From Tepidiforma sp. (GTDB taxonomy: Bacteria > Chloroflexota > Dehalococcoidia > Tepidiformales > Tepidiformaceae): a stretch of DNA of 64,000 bases. Positions within the stretch are counted from its first letter, which is position 1. The number at the start of each line of letters is the position of its first letter. The stretch spans positions 806,001-870,000 of the forward strand of contig BPIE01000001.1 of NCBI GenBank assembly GCA_026003935.1. The letters run 5' to 3'. A program made the translations under genes and the position numbers. This document shows positions 27,846 through 36,276 of this stretch, piece by piece. The notes under the pieces are model-generated. The model was not told the origin of the DNA and did not search any database. It worked only from the letters and a program-made list of their open reading frames with translations.

Positions 27846-28514
27846 TCAGGGCTGGGGGCGGCCCTCCCAGCGCCGGAGGATGGCCTCCTTCATGCCGGCG
27901 GGGGAGGTGATGGTGAGTTCGCCGGGGTCGGGTTCGACGGACCAGGCGGAGACGAAGGCGATGGCGCCGGCGCGCTGGGCGGCCTGGCGTTCGATGCGCC
28001 CGGGTCCGACGAAGGCGGACCCGGCGGGGTCGGTTTCGAGGAGCCGGTAGCATTCGGCGAGCTGGGCGGCGGGGTCGAAGGCGGCAGCCGGGGGGATGAC
28101 GACGGCGAGGAAGCGGTCGAGCCCGGTTGATTCGATGTGTTTGCGTGCGAGGGGGTAGGGGAGGCGGGTGATGGCGGCCATGTCGATTTGCTCGGCGCGG
28201 AGCTCGTCGAGCGCCATGCCGATGCCTTCGAAGACGAGGAGGCGTTTGAGGGCGCTGCGCTCGGCGTACTGGAGGCAGAGGGCCTCGGCGGCGTCGCGCT
28301 GGCGGGGGTCGTCGAGGAGGACGCGGAGGGCGTCGCGCCAGGGGCGGGTGTGGTAGGCGTCGGCAAGGTCGCGGGCGGAGAGGCGGCGGCCGGTGACGGC
28401 GGCGACGGCTTCTTCGATGGTGTAGGCGAAGGCGGGGCGGCTGTCGACGAGGGCCCGGTCGAGGTCGAAGACGACGAGGCGGGGACGCGGCCGCCCGCTG
28501 CCGACGAGGGGCAT
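27846..28514 (-). CDS. HAD-superfamily hydrolase-like protein
   Basis: 222 residues. HAD motif I is [13 protein letters not shown], with both Asp kept but the usual DGT altered to DRA. A motif II-like strand ends [17 protein letters not shown], where the usual Thr/Ser and the following Asn are changed, and the late acidic motif is [15 protein letters not shown], lacking the normal GDxxxD. It may be a catalytically weakened phosphatase. Its ATG overlaps the stop of the MobA-like gene by one base, so the two form an operon. Confidence 0.65.
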   Translation of the reverse strand: MPLVGSGRPRPRLVVFDLDRALVDSRPAFAYTIEEAVAAVTGRRLSARDLADAYHTRPWRDALRVLLDDPRQRDAAEALCLQYAERSALKRLLVFEGIGMALDELRAEQIDMAAITRLPYPLARKHIESTGLDRFLAVVIPPAAAFDPAAQLAECYRLLETDPAGSAFVGPGRIERQAAQRAGAIAFVSAWSVEPDPGELTITSPAGMKEAILRRWEGRPQP

Positions 28515-29107
28515 TAGCGGGCGGCGGCGAAGTAGCGGCTGCGGGCGGCCTCGTATTCTTCGGGGGTGTTGAAGGTGAGGTCGAGGAGGTCGCCGGCGTC
28601 GACTTCGGTGTGGCGGTCGGCGTGGGCGCGGAGGATGCCGCGGAGGCCTTCGGCGGCGTCGTCGGCGTGCATGAGCTCTTCGCGGAGGCGGCCGGCGACG
28701 ACGACGGGGTGGCCGTGCTTGCCGTTGCGGACGGGGACGGCGTAGTCGTCGGCGGGGCCGAGGGCTTCGTAGAGAGTGCGGAGGAAGGCCGGGGGCCGGG
28801 GCTGGTCGACGTCCTGGACGAGGATGCGGTCGGCGTCGCGGCTGGCGGCCTTGGCGCCGATGCGAAGCGAGCCGGCGCGCCCGAGCTGGTAGCGGGGGTT
28901 GAACATGAGGCGGCAGCGGATGCCGCGGAGCTGGCGGGAGACGTCGTCGGCGCGGAAGCCGAGGACGACGATGACTTCATCGGCGCCGGCGTTCCAGGCC
29001 TGTTCGACTTCGTAGCGAACGAGGGGCTGGCCGCCCCAGTCGAGGAGGGGCTTGAGGGTGCCCATGCGCTGGGAGATGCCGGCGGCGAGGATGATGGCGG
29101 AGTTCAT
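28514..29107 (-). CDS. MobA/MocA-like nucleotidyltransferase
   Basis: 197 residues. The nucleotide-binding signature is AIILAAGISQRMGTLKPLL at the N-terminus, and the catalytic acidic motif is ILVQDVDQPRP. It resembles MocA and MobA enzymes that transfer CMP or GMP to molybdopterin, but other NTP-transferases (for example sugar-related) share these motifs. Position 60 bp after a LysR regulator and directly before a HAD protein suggests a small cofactor or metabolite operon. TACACT lies 29 bases upstream of the ATG at 29107. Confidence 0.8.
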   Translation of the reverse strand: MNSAIILAAGISQRMGTLKPLLDWGGQPLVRYEVEQAWNAGADEVIVVLGFRADDVSRQLRGIRCRLMFNPRYQLGRAGSLRIGAKAASRDADRILVQDVDQPRPPAFLRTLYEALGPADDYAVPVRNGKHGHPVVVAGRLREELMHADDAAEGLRGILRAHADRHTEVDAGDLLDLTFNTPEEYEAARSRYFAAAR

Positions 29108-29168
29108 GGGGTGGTGGTGCTCCGTTCTTGGAGTGTAGGTGCGGTTGGCGGTTGGGGCGAGGGCCGGG

Positions 29169-30095
29169 TCAGCTCCGGGAGGTGGCGGCGGTTTGGAGGG
29201 TGTTTTCGACGCCGAACTCCTGGGTGAGGATGCGGAGGAATTCGTGGATGGGCGGGGCGAAGATGCGGTTGCGGAGGATGTGGACGCCGACTTCGCGCTG
29301 GGCTGGCTGTTCCATTTCGCGGATTTCGACGCGGGCGAGGGTGCCGCGTTCGCGTTCACGCTCGAAGGAGACGACGGGGAGGATGGCGACGCCGAGACCG
29401 GCTTCGACCATGTGCTTGGTGGTCTCCATGTCGTCGAGCTCCATGACGGATTCGGGGACGACGCCGGCGCGGAGGAACATGGAGTAGACGAGGCTGTGGT
29501 AGCTGGAGCCGCGTTCGAAGAAGAGGAATGGCTGGCGGGCGGCCTCGGCTATGGAGACGCGGGTTTTTTGGGCGAAGGGGTGGTCGGGGGGCACGACGAG
29601 GGCGAGGTCGTCGTTGTAGAGGTGGAGGGACTGGATTTCGGGGTGCTGGGCGAGGCGTGTGACGGCGACGTGGAATTCGCCGGCGAGGAGGGCGTCGATA
29701 ATGTCTTCGGTTTGGCCGGTGGCGAGGTGGATGTGGACGCGGGGGCGGATTTCGCGGAACTTTTTGAGGATGCGGGGGAGGACGTAGGTGGCGATGGAGG
29801 TGGAGGCGCCGATGCGGATGGTGCCGACTTCGCCGTGGCGGACGGCTTCGATGGCATCGGTGCCTTCCTGGACTGCCGTGAGCGCGCGCTGGGCGTGGGG
29901 CATGAAGGCGCGGCCGGCGTCGGTGAGGGTGACGCTGCGGCCGGTGCGTTCGAAGAGGCGTTCGCCGAGCTCGCGCTCGAGTGACTGGATGCGGGCGGTG
30001 ACGGATGGCTGGGTGAGGAAGAGTGCTTCGGCAGCACGGCTGAAGGATCGGTGGTGAGCGACCTGGATGAACGCTTCGAGCTGTGCGAGTTCCAC
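29169..30095 (-). CDS. LysR-family transcriptional regulator
   Basis: 308 residues starting with GTG at 30095, which gives the standard LysR N-terminus ELAQLEAFIQVAHHRSFSRA. The helix-turn-helix is AAEALFLTQPSVTARIQSLE, and the remaining 220 residues are the two-lobed effector domain (IRIGASTSIATYVLP onward). It lies between the ferredoxin pair and the MobA-like gene, all on the same strand. Target genes and co-inducer cannot be inferred. Confidence 0.92.
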   Translation of the reverse strand: MELAQLEAFIQVAHHRSFSRAAEALFLTQPSVTARIQSLERELGERLFERTGRSVTLTDAGRAFMPHAQRALTAVQEGTDAIEAVRHGEVGTIRIGASTSIATYVLPRILKKFREIRPRVHIHLATGQTEDIIDALLAGEFHVAVTRLAQHPEIQSLHLYNDDLALVVPPDHPFAQKTRVSIAEAARQPFLFFERGSSYHSLVYSMFLRAGVVPESVMELDDMETTKHMVEAGLGVAILPVVSFERERERGTLARVEIREMEQPAQREVGVHILRNRIFAPPIHEFLRILTQEFGVENTLQTAATSRS

Positions 30096-30141
30096 AGGGA
30101 TTACTCCGCGGCGGGGTGCCGTCCGCTCTTTAGGGTAGCGC

Positions 30142-30384
30142 TTAGGAGCGGTAGAAGTTGGCGTTGATCTCGATGTAGCGGCGCATATCGCCCTCGAGGG
30201 AGGCGTCGTGGGCGATGGCGCTGACGGGGCAGGCGAGTTCGCAGGCGGCGCAATCGATGCACTGGTCGGGGTTGATGTAGTACTGGGGGGCATCGTCGGT
30301 GGTGTGGATGCAATCGACGGGGCAGACGTCGACGCAGGAGGCGTCTTTGACGCCGATGCAGGGTTCGGTGATGACGTAGGGCAT
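30142..30384 (-). CDS. Seven-iron or 2[4Fe-4S] ferredoxin
   Basis: 80 residues. The second cluster motif is canonical, CIDCAACELACP. The first motif is C9-x7-C17-x3-C21 followed by CP at 25 (SCVDVCPVDC), the pattern of 7Fe ferredoxins where one cluster is 3Fe-4S. This is a low-potential electron carrier in the cytoplasm. It sits 3 bp after a [2Fe-2S] ferredoxin gene. Possible partners in the window include ferredoxin-dependent NirA. Confidence 0.92.
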   Translation of the reverse strand: MPYVITEPCIGVKDASCVDVCPVDCIHTTDDAPQYYINPDQCIDCAACELACPVSAIAHDASLEGDMRRYIEINANFYRS

Positions 30385-30387
30385 GGG

Positions 30388-30722
30388 TCAGTGAGCCTCC
30401 TGGTGCGTGAAGGGGTCGGGGTAGACGCCGTTTTTTTGGACGATGATGTCGCCGAGGACGCGGGCCTGGCAGGCGAGGCGGAGGCGGGGGTCTTCGATGG
30501 AGCGGGGGCCGCGCTGGCGGACGAGGTTGGCGCGTTCGAAGCGACCCATGGCGGAGAGGCGGGCGATGCCCGAGATGACGTGCATGGCGCAGTTGGTGCA
30601 TTCGCCGTTGCGGTTGCAGCCGACGGGCCAGTAGAGGCCAGCGGCGTTGGCGGCATCGAGGACGGTTTGGTTGTGGGAGGCGGGAAGAGAAAGCCCCCGG
30701 GCTCGACGCGGACGCGGTGCAC
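30388..30722 (-). CDS. [2Fe-2S] ferredoxin, frameshifted in this sequence
   Basis: The C-terminal part reads ASHNQTVLDAANAAGLYWP, then GCNRNGECTNC, which gives C-x5-C-x2-C, and later RLACQARVLGD with the fourth Cys. No start codon exists in this frame back to the tRNA. The other frame supplies a fitting N-terminus from GTG 30722: VHRVRVEPGGFLFP. One base is missing at a GGG run (30682-30684); restoring it yields about 111 residues. The intact form would be a plant/adrenodoxin-like electron carrier paired with the adjacent 7Fe ferredoxin. Assembly error or genuine loss cannot be separated here. Confidence 0.75.
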
Positions 30723-30769
30723 GGCGGGTATTGTGCGGCGAGGTGCGGGGGCTGTCGATGTTGGGTGGG

Positions 30770-30845
30770 TGGTGGAGACGAGGGGACTCGAACCCCTTAC
30801 CTCAGCAATGCGAATGCTGCGCTCTCCCAGATGAGCTACGTCCCC
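30770..30845 (-). tRNA. tRNA-Ala, anticodon CGC
   Basis: 76 bases fold into a full cloverleaf. The acceptor stem GGGGACG pairs with CGTCTCC and includes the G3-U70 wobble that marks alanine tRNAs. The D stem is GCTC/GAGC, the anticodon stem CAGCA/TGCTG with loop TTCGCAT (anticodon CGC, reading GCG), and the T arm contains GGTTCGAGTCC. The 3' CCA is encoded. GCG is a favoured codon in this GC-rich genome. Confidence 0.97.
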
Positions 30846-30852
30846 ACGGACA

Positions 30853-30884
30853 GCGAGCCGCTTCCATCGTAGGAAGCGGCTCGC
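30853..30884 (-). terminator. Hairpin after the 56-residue zinc protein gene
   Basis: GCGAGCCGCTTCC (30853-30865) and GGAAGCGGCTCGC (30872-30884) make a perfect 13-bp stem with a six-base loop, 24 bp after the stop of the gene at 30909. It also separates that gene from the tRNA. Confidence 0.7.
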
Positions 30885-30908
30885 GGCTGGGTCAACTGGG
30901 CTGAGGGG

Positions 30909-31079
30909 TCAGGAGCGGTGGGAGGAGCCCCGGCCGATGCGGTAGGAGGTTTCGCCGGTGAACTCGCGTTCTTTGCCGCACTTTTTACACCGGCCTGGCG
31001 TCAGCTCTCCGCGGGGAGGTTCGAGGACCCAATGGTGGACGCATTCGGCCACCACCTGGAGCGCTTCTGCCTTGGACAT
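30909..31079 (-). CDS. 56-residue CHH/CxxC zinc-binding protein, function unknown
   Basis: The protein is MSKAEALQVVAECVHHW followed by PGRCKKCGKEREF and a basic Ser-rich tail. One Cys with two His (C13, H15, H16) plus a CKKC knuckle could bind one zinc. It has its own good promoter (TTGAAT, 17 bases, TACACT) about 70 bp upstream and its own hairpin downstream, so it is a stand-alone gene, apparently well expressed. AGGGGG lies before the ATG. No family recognised. Confidence 0.7.
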   Translation of the reverse strand: MSKAEALQVVAECVHHWVLEPPRGELTPGRCKKCGKEREFTGETSYRIGRGSSHRS

Positions 31080-31152
31080 GCAACTACCCCCTGGGACGTT
31101 TCGGGTTGGGATGTTTGGCCAGGGGCTAATTACCCCGCCACCGGCCGGGGTC

Positions 31153-31181
31153 AGTGTAGTCGGGGTTATAGACGGATTCAA
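31153..31181 (-). promoter_or_regulatory. Sigma-70-type promoter for the 56-residue zinc protein
   Basis: TTGAAT (31176-31181) and TACACT (31153-31158) on the - strand are separated by exactly 17 bases. This is the best -35/-10 pair I see in the window. It predicts a leader of about 65 bases. Confidence 0.65.
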
Positions 31182-31185
31182 TCGT

Positions 31186-31755
31186 TTATGGCGATTCGTC
31201 CAGCATGCCGGGCAAAGGTGTAATGACCACGAGGCGGGCGGTGAGGTCGACCTGGTGTACGACGTCGGCGATGGCGGGGACGAGGATTTCGCCGCGCTGG
31301 CCGTGGACGACGTAGACGTCGTTGGCGCCGGGCTGGAGGACTTCGACGAGTGTGCCGAGGGTTTCGCCGGAGGTTGTGACGACGGTGAGGCCGATGAGCT
31401 CGTGAATGAAGTAGGACTCGGCGTCGTCGCGGAGGACGTCGGCGTCGAGGGCTTCGATGAGCTCGCCGTGGAGGGTTTCGACGTCGGTGCGGGTGTCGAG
31501 GCCTGAGAGTTTGATGATCCAATCGTCGCCGGCCTGGCGGGCGCGCTGGACGATGCGCCGGGTGCCCTGGAGGTAGACGGGGCGGCCGCGCTGGATGTTG
31601 CGTGCGGTGGGGTTGAAGACCTGGACGCGGAGCTCACCGCGGAGGGCGTGGGGCCGGAGGACGCGGGCGACGGCGGTGAAGCCGGGGCGAGGCTCGGCGG
31701 GGAGGGTAACGGGGTTGCGGGGGCGCCGGGGGGCAGGCTCCGGGGTGGCGCTCAG
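31186..31755 (-). CDS. rimM: Ribosome maturation factor RimM
   Basis: 189 residues. The RimM N-terminal beta-barrel has VARVLRPHALRGELRVQVF, and the PRC-barrel half has the HELIGLTVVTTSGETLGTLVEV segment and VPAIADVVHQVDL near the end. RimM binds uS19 and assists 30S head assembly. No ATG, GTG or TTG occurs in frame before the conserved core; the best start is a CTG at 31755, overlapping the khpA stop (CTGA), with GGAG eight bases upstream. It follows rpsP and khpA as in many bacteria. Confidence 0.9.
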   Translation of the reverse strand: MSATPEPAPRRPRNPVTLPAEPRPGFTAVARVLRPHALRGELRVQVFNPTARNIQRGRPVYLQGTRRIVQRARQAGDDWIIKLSGLDTRTDVETLHGELIEALDADVLRDDAESYFIHELIGLTVVTTSGETLGTLVEVLQPGANDVYVVHGQRGEILVPAIADVVHQVDLTARLVVITPLPGMLDESP

Positions 31756-32003
31756 TGGCCAATCTCCAGGTTGACGCGGATGTCTTCGCGGACAGCGGCG
31801 ACCTTGGCGAGGGCGCGGAGGGAGGTGGCGATGCGGCCGCCCTTGCCGATGACTTTGCCGTAGTCGTCTTCGTGGACGTTGAGGTGGACGGTGACGCGGT
31901 CGCCCTGGATGGTCTCGGAGACCTGGACGTCGTCGGGGTGGTCGACGAGGGCTTTGGCGAGGTATTGGACGAGCTCGCCGGTCAACGTCTCTGGCATGGT
32001 CAT
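31752..32003 (-). CDS. khpA: KH-domain RNA-binding protein KhpA
   Basis: 83 residues forming a single KH domain with the GKVIGKGGRIATSLRAL loop that contacts RNA. KhpA proteins bind many RNAs and in several Gram-positive bacteria partner with KhpB to control cell elongation. The ATG overlaps the rpsP stop by 4 bp; a second ATG two codons later is possible. Its place between rpsP and rimM is conserved. Confidence 0.92.
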   Translation of the reverse strand: MTMPETLTGELVQYLAKALVDHPDDVQVSETIQGDRVTVHLNVHEDDYGKVIGKGGRIATSLRALAKVAAVREDIRVNLEIGH

Positions 32004-32383
32004 TCGCTGCTTTCGGCGGCGGGTTCGGTGGATTCAGCGGCTTCGGCTTCAGCCTTTGCGCGGGCGGCTGCGCGGGCCTCGGCGGCCTTGGCCTGTTCGG
32101 CGCGGCGCGCTTCGAGCTTTGCCTTGACGATGGGGGGCTTTTTTTCGATGACGCCGGCGCGGACGAGGATCTTTTCGGCGGCTTCGGAGGGCTGGGCGCC
32201 TTTGCTGATCCACTCGCGGGCGCGTTCTGCGTTGAGGGTGATGGCGGGCGGGTCCTGGTGGGGGTCGTAGGACCCGAGGGTTTCGATGAAGCGGCCATCG
32301 CGGCGGTCGGGCTGATTTGCGACGACGACGCGATAGAGGGGGTAGCCTTTTTTGCCGGTGCGCCGGAGGCGGATGCGAATCAT
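32000..32383 (-). CDS. rpsP: 30S ribosomal protein bS16 with extended tail
   Basis: 127 residues. The bS16 core is MIRIRLRRTGKKGYPLYRVV and RDGRFIETLGSYDP. After about residue 85 there is an Ala/Glu-rich helical tail (KAAEARAAARAKAEAEAAES) that makes it longer than the usual 80-90 residues; such tails are common in Chloroflexota-type bS16. It is first of the rpsP-khpA-rimM operon and has a recognisable promoter. Confidence 0.97.
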   Translation of the reverse strand: MIRIRLRRTGKKGYPLYRVVVANQPDRRDGRFIETLGSYDPHQDPPAITLNAERAREWISKGAQPSEAAEKILVRAGVIEKKPPIVKAKLEARRAEQAKAAEARAAARAKAEAEAAESTEPAAESSE

Positions 32384-32436
32384 TGGAGCTCCTGCGAAAC
32401 GCCCGCCTGGGGCGGACGGGATTGGCGGTGGTTCTG

Positions 32437-32465
32437 AGGATACGGCATGTCGGCGTTAGTGCCAC
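32437..32465 (-). promoter_or_regulatory. Promoter of the rpsP-khpA-rimM operon
   Basis: GTGGCA (32460-32465) and TATCCT (32437-32442) on the - strand, 17 bases apart. The -35 matches the consensus at four of six positions. AGGAG precedes the rpsP ATG at 32383. Confidence 0.5.
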
Positions 32466-32481
32466 GCCGGGGCCGGCATGG

Positions 32482-33798
<1,317 letters not shown>

Positions 33799-33806
33799 CT
33801 GGTTTT

Positions 33807-33812
33807 AGTGTA
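33807..33812 (-). promoter_or_regulatory. -10 element of a probable leaderless ffh promoter
   Basis: TACACT on the - strand with eight bases between it and the ffh ATG. A Shine-Dalgarno sequence is absent. Confidence 0.45.
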
Positions 33813-33843
33813 GCGGGCGAGCAGCGAAGGGGGCAGAGCGTGA

Positions 33844-33870
33844 GCGGGGCCCCGTTTTCCGGGGCCCCGC
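33844..33870 (-). terminator. Hairpin between the nickel SOD gene and ffh
   Basis: An 11-bp perfect stem of G and C (33844-33854 with 33860-33870) with loop TTTTC, 28 bp after the sodN stop. It should end the sodN transcript before the ffh promoter. Confidence 0.7.
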
Positions 33871-33897
33871 GGGTGATGTTTGCAGGTGGTGAGGCGC

Positions 33898-34344
33898 CTA
33901 CGGGTTGGCGCGGTAGAAGGGGACGTCGGTGCGGTTCTTGGTGGCCCAGAAGATGTTGTGGATTTCTTCGATGGCCTTGAGGAGGGCTTCGCCGTTGGCG
34001 GGGTTAGATTCGTGCTTGCACTTGGAGGCTGCCTTGGCGGCTTTCCAGAAGGTGTCGTGGAGGTTGGGGTATTTTTCGAGGTGTTCGGGCTTGAAGTAGT
34101 CGTGCCAGAGGATGTCGAGCTCTTTCTTCACGAGCTCGGCCTGCTGTTCTTTGATGGCGATGAAGCGGGTGCGGGTGTTGATGGTGGCGAGGTCCTGGGC
34201 GTCGCCGAGGGCGGCGATCTTCTTTTCCATGGAGAGAACGGCTTCGGCGGCGATGCGTGCGGCCGCCGGGTCGTAGACGCCGCAGGGGCCATCGCAGTGG
34301 GCGTGGGCGATGGTCGATGGGCGAAGAAGGCGGAGAAGGTTCAT
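33898..34344 (-). CDS. sodN: Nickel superoxide dismutase precursor
   Basis: 148 residues. The nickel hook HCDGPCGVYDP is present: H16, C17, C21 and Y24 become His1, Cys2, Cys6 and Tyr9 after cleavage of a 15-residue propeptide ending AHA. The remaining four-helix body (KHESNP, NIFWATKNRTDVPFY) matches NiSOD. It dismutates superoxide. Cleavage must expose H16 for nickel binding, so a protease is required; an S26 protease candidate lies at 4.3-4.7 kb, not adjacent as in many genomes. A TATAAT -10 lies 45 bp upstream. Divergent from a peroxiredoxin gene. Confidence 0.95.
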   Translation of the reverse strand: MNLLRLLRPSTIAHAHCDGPCGVYDPAAARIAAEAVLSMEKKIAALGDAQDLATINTRTRFIAIKEQQAELVKKELDILWHDYFKPEHLEKYPNLHDTFWKAAKAASKCKHESNPANGEALLKAIEEIHNIFWATKNRTDVPFYRANP

Positions 34345-34388
34345 GGCCTGTGGTTACTCCTGGTGGGATGGTGCGAGTGCCGCCGACG

Positions 34389-34394
34389 ATTATA
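34389..34394 (-). promoter_or_regulatory. -10 element of the sodN promoter
   Basis: A consensus TATAAT on the - strand, with no clear -35. It lies in the 160-bp region shared with the divergent peroxiredoxin gene, so the two oxidative-stress genes may be co-regulated. Confidence 0.45.
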
Positions 34395-34505
34395 GGGGCG
34401 GTCGCGAGGGGGCTGCACCCGCCGGGGGAGCGGGGGAGCGGGGCAGACGGGGGAGGGACGGAGCCTGTACGATCGGAGTTATCACCTGAGGAATGGGGGT
34501 TACCT

Positions 34506-34979
34506 GTGGCTGAGACAGCGACGTTGAAGGTTGGCGATGAGGCGCCGGACTTCGAGCTGCCGATGAGCCCAACGGGGGAGAAGTTCCGGCTCTCGGACTA
34601 CCGCGGCAAGAATGCGGTCATCATCAATTTCGTGCCGGCGGCGTTTTCGCCGGTGTGCAGCAACCAGTTGCCGCTGATTGAGCAGAAGCGGAAGGAGTTC
34701 GAGTCGCAGGGTGCGGTCCCGGTGGTGATTTCGAGCGATGGGCCGTGGGCGCAGCAGGCGTGGAAGAAGGAGCTGGGGGTGGACTTCCCGATCCTGAGCG
34801 ACTTCAATCCACTCGGGGAGACGGCGCGGAAGTACGGGGTGCTGATCGAGTCGCGGGGGATTGCGAACCGTGTGGTGATTGTGGTGGGGAAGGATGGGAA
34901 GGTGGCGTGGATACAGCCGACGGAGAAGATTACGGACATCCCGGACTATGACCCGGTGGTGGCCTGCGCAAAGGGCTGA
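34506..34979 (+). CDS. Peroxiredoxin, AhpE-like
   Basis: 157 residues starting at GTG 34506. The thioredoxin-fold motif is P44-x3-S48-x2-C51 (PAAFSPVCSNQL), which carries the peroxidatic Cys. A second Cys near the end (VVACAKG) could act in resolution. It reduces hydrogen peroxide or organic peroxides. Divergent from nickel SOD, which generates peroxide, so the pair plausibly forms a superoxide-peroxide defence unit. The start is supported by the conserved ETATLKVGDEAPDFELP beginning. Confidence 0.88.
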   Translation: MAETATLKVGDEAPDFELPMSPTGEKFRLSDYRGKNAVIINFVPAAFSPVCSNQLPLIEQKRKEFESQGAVPVVISSDGPWAQQAWKKELGVDFPILSDFNPLGETARKYGVLIESRGIANRVVIVVGKDGKVAWIQPTEKITDIPDYDPVVACAKG

Positions 34980-35004
34980 GCTGCGCGCGGGACGGGTACG
35001 ACGA

Positions 35005-35032
35005 GCGCCCCTCCGGAATCCCGGGGGGGCGC
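35005..35032. terminator. Bidirectional hairpin between peroxiredoxin and alcohol dehydrogenase
   Basis: A 12-bp stem with one G-T wobble and a four-base loop lies between these convergent genes, 25 bp after the peroxiredoxin stop. It could serve both. Confidence 0.65.
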
Positions 35033-35100
35033 TGCGGTGTGGGCGAACTGGCGACCGGTGCCCGCCTGACCGAGACGGGCGGCGACCGGGCTCAGCGGTT

Positions 35101-36192
35101 TTAGTTTTCGTCGAAGACGATGACGGAGCGATTGACTTCGCCCTTTTTGAGGGCGTCGTAGGCTTCGTTGACCTGGTCGAGGGAGTAGCGGCGGGAGATG
35201 AGCTCGTCGATCTTGAGGCGCTTCTGGCGGTAGAGCTCCATGAGCCAGGGCATGTCGTAGGTCTGGCGGGTGGAGCCGTAGAAGCTGCCGACGATGCCTT
35301 TTTCGCCGAGGAAGGCCATGCCGGCGTTGGGGATGGTGAGCTGTTCGGTGAGGGGGAGCATGCCGACGATGACGGCCTGGCCGCCGCGGCGGGCCATTTC
35401 GAAGCACTGCTGGGCGGTTTTCATGAGGCCGATGGCTTCGAAGGCGTAGTCGACGCCGCCGTTGGTCATGGCGATGACCTGCTGGACGGCATCGCCTTTG
35501 GAGGCATCGACGACATCGGTGGCGCCGAATTCTTTGGCTGCGGCGAGCTTGGACTCGACGAGGTCGACGGCGATGATGCGGGATGCGCCGGCGATCTTGG
35601 CGCCCTGGATGATGTTGAGGCCGACGCCGCCGCAGCCGACGACGGCGACGGTCTGGCCGGCCTGGAGCTTGACGGTGTTGGTGACGGCGCCGACGCCGGT
35701 CATGACGCTGCACCCGACGAGGGCGGCGGCGTGCATGGGGACGCCTTCGGGGACGTGGACGCAGGCATGGGCGCTGACGAGCTGGTACTCGGCGAAGGCG
35801 GACATGCCGGCGAACTGCATGATGGGCTGGCCCTTGAGCTTGACGCGGCCCATGCGGTTGAGCGCCTGGGTGTTTTCGCAGAGGTTGGGGCGGCCGGTGA
35901 CGCACCGGTTGCAGGTGCCGCAGGACTGGACGAAGGCGACGACGACGCGGTCGCCTTCTTTGACGTTGGTGACCCCGGGGCCGACTTTGGCGACGACGCC
36001 AGCGCTTTCATGGCCGAGGACGACGGGCATGGGGTAGAGCCACTTGCCTTCCATGAAGTGGAGGTCGGAGTGGCAGACGCCGGTGACGGAGGTTTTGATG
36101 AGGACCTCACCGGCCTGGGGCTCGTCGAGCTCAATCTCCTCGATGCTGAGGGGCTGGTTGGGGGCGTAAAGGACCGCTGCTTTGACGTTCAT
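35101..36192 (-). CDS. Zinc-dependent alcohol dehydrogenase (MDR family)
   Basis: 363 residues. Catalytic zinc ligands appear in GVCHSDLHFMEG and GHESAG. The structural zinc lobe is CGTCNRCVTGRPNLC, and the cofactor loop is VVGCGGVGLNIIQGAKIAG, followed by an acidic residue favouring NAD (IAVDL). It is closest in layout to class III/NDMA-type dehydrogenases acting on alcohols or thiol-formaldehyde adducts. The ATG at 36192 starts the conserved MNVKAAVLYAPNQPLSIEEI; AAGGAGG lies upstream. Substrate not known. Confidence 0.9.
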   Translation of the reverse strand: MNVKAAVLYAPNQPLSIEEIELDEPQAGEVLIKTSVTGVCHSDLHFMEGKWLYPMPVVLGHESAGVVAKVGPGVTNVKEGDRVVVAFVQSCGTCNRCVTGRPNLCENTQALNRMGRVKLKGQPIMQFAGMSAFAEYQLVSAHACVHVPEGVPMHAAALVGCSVMTGVGAVTNTVKLQAGQTVAVVGCGGVGLNIIQGAKIAGASRIIAVDLVESKLAAAKEFGATDVVDASKGDAVQQVIAMTNGGVDYAFEAIGLMKTAQQCFEMARRGGQAVIVGMLPLTEQLTIPNAGMAFLGEKGIVGSFYGSTRQTYDMPWLMELYRQKRLKIDELISRRYSLDQVNEAYDALKKGEVNRSVIVFDEN

Positions 36193-36276
36193 GGGGTGTA
36201 GGGCTCCTCCTTCTCGAAGCATGGGGATTTTTCCGCCCGGTAGGTGAGGCGTCAAGCGGACGTGCCGGCGGCGGCC

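Noticed and set aside
35060-35085. Second hairpin upstream of the alcohol dehydrogenase 3' end
   Set aside because: Only a five-base GC stem with a long loop; weak next to the strong hairpin at 35005-35032.
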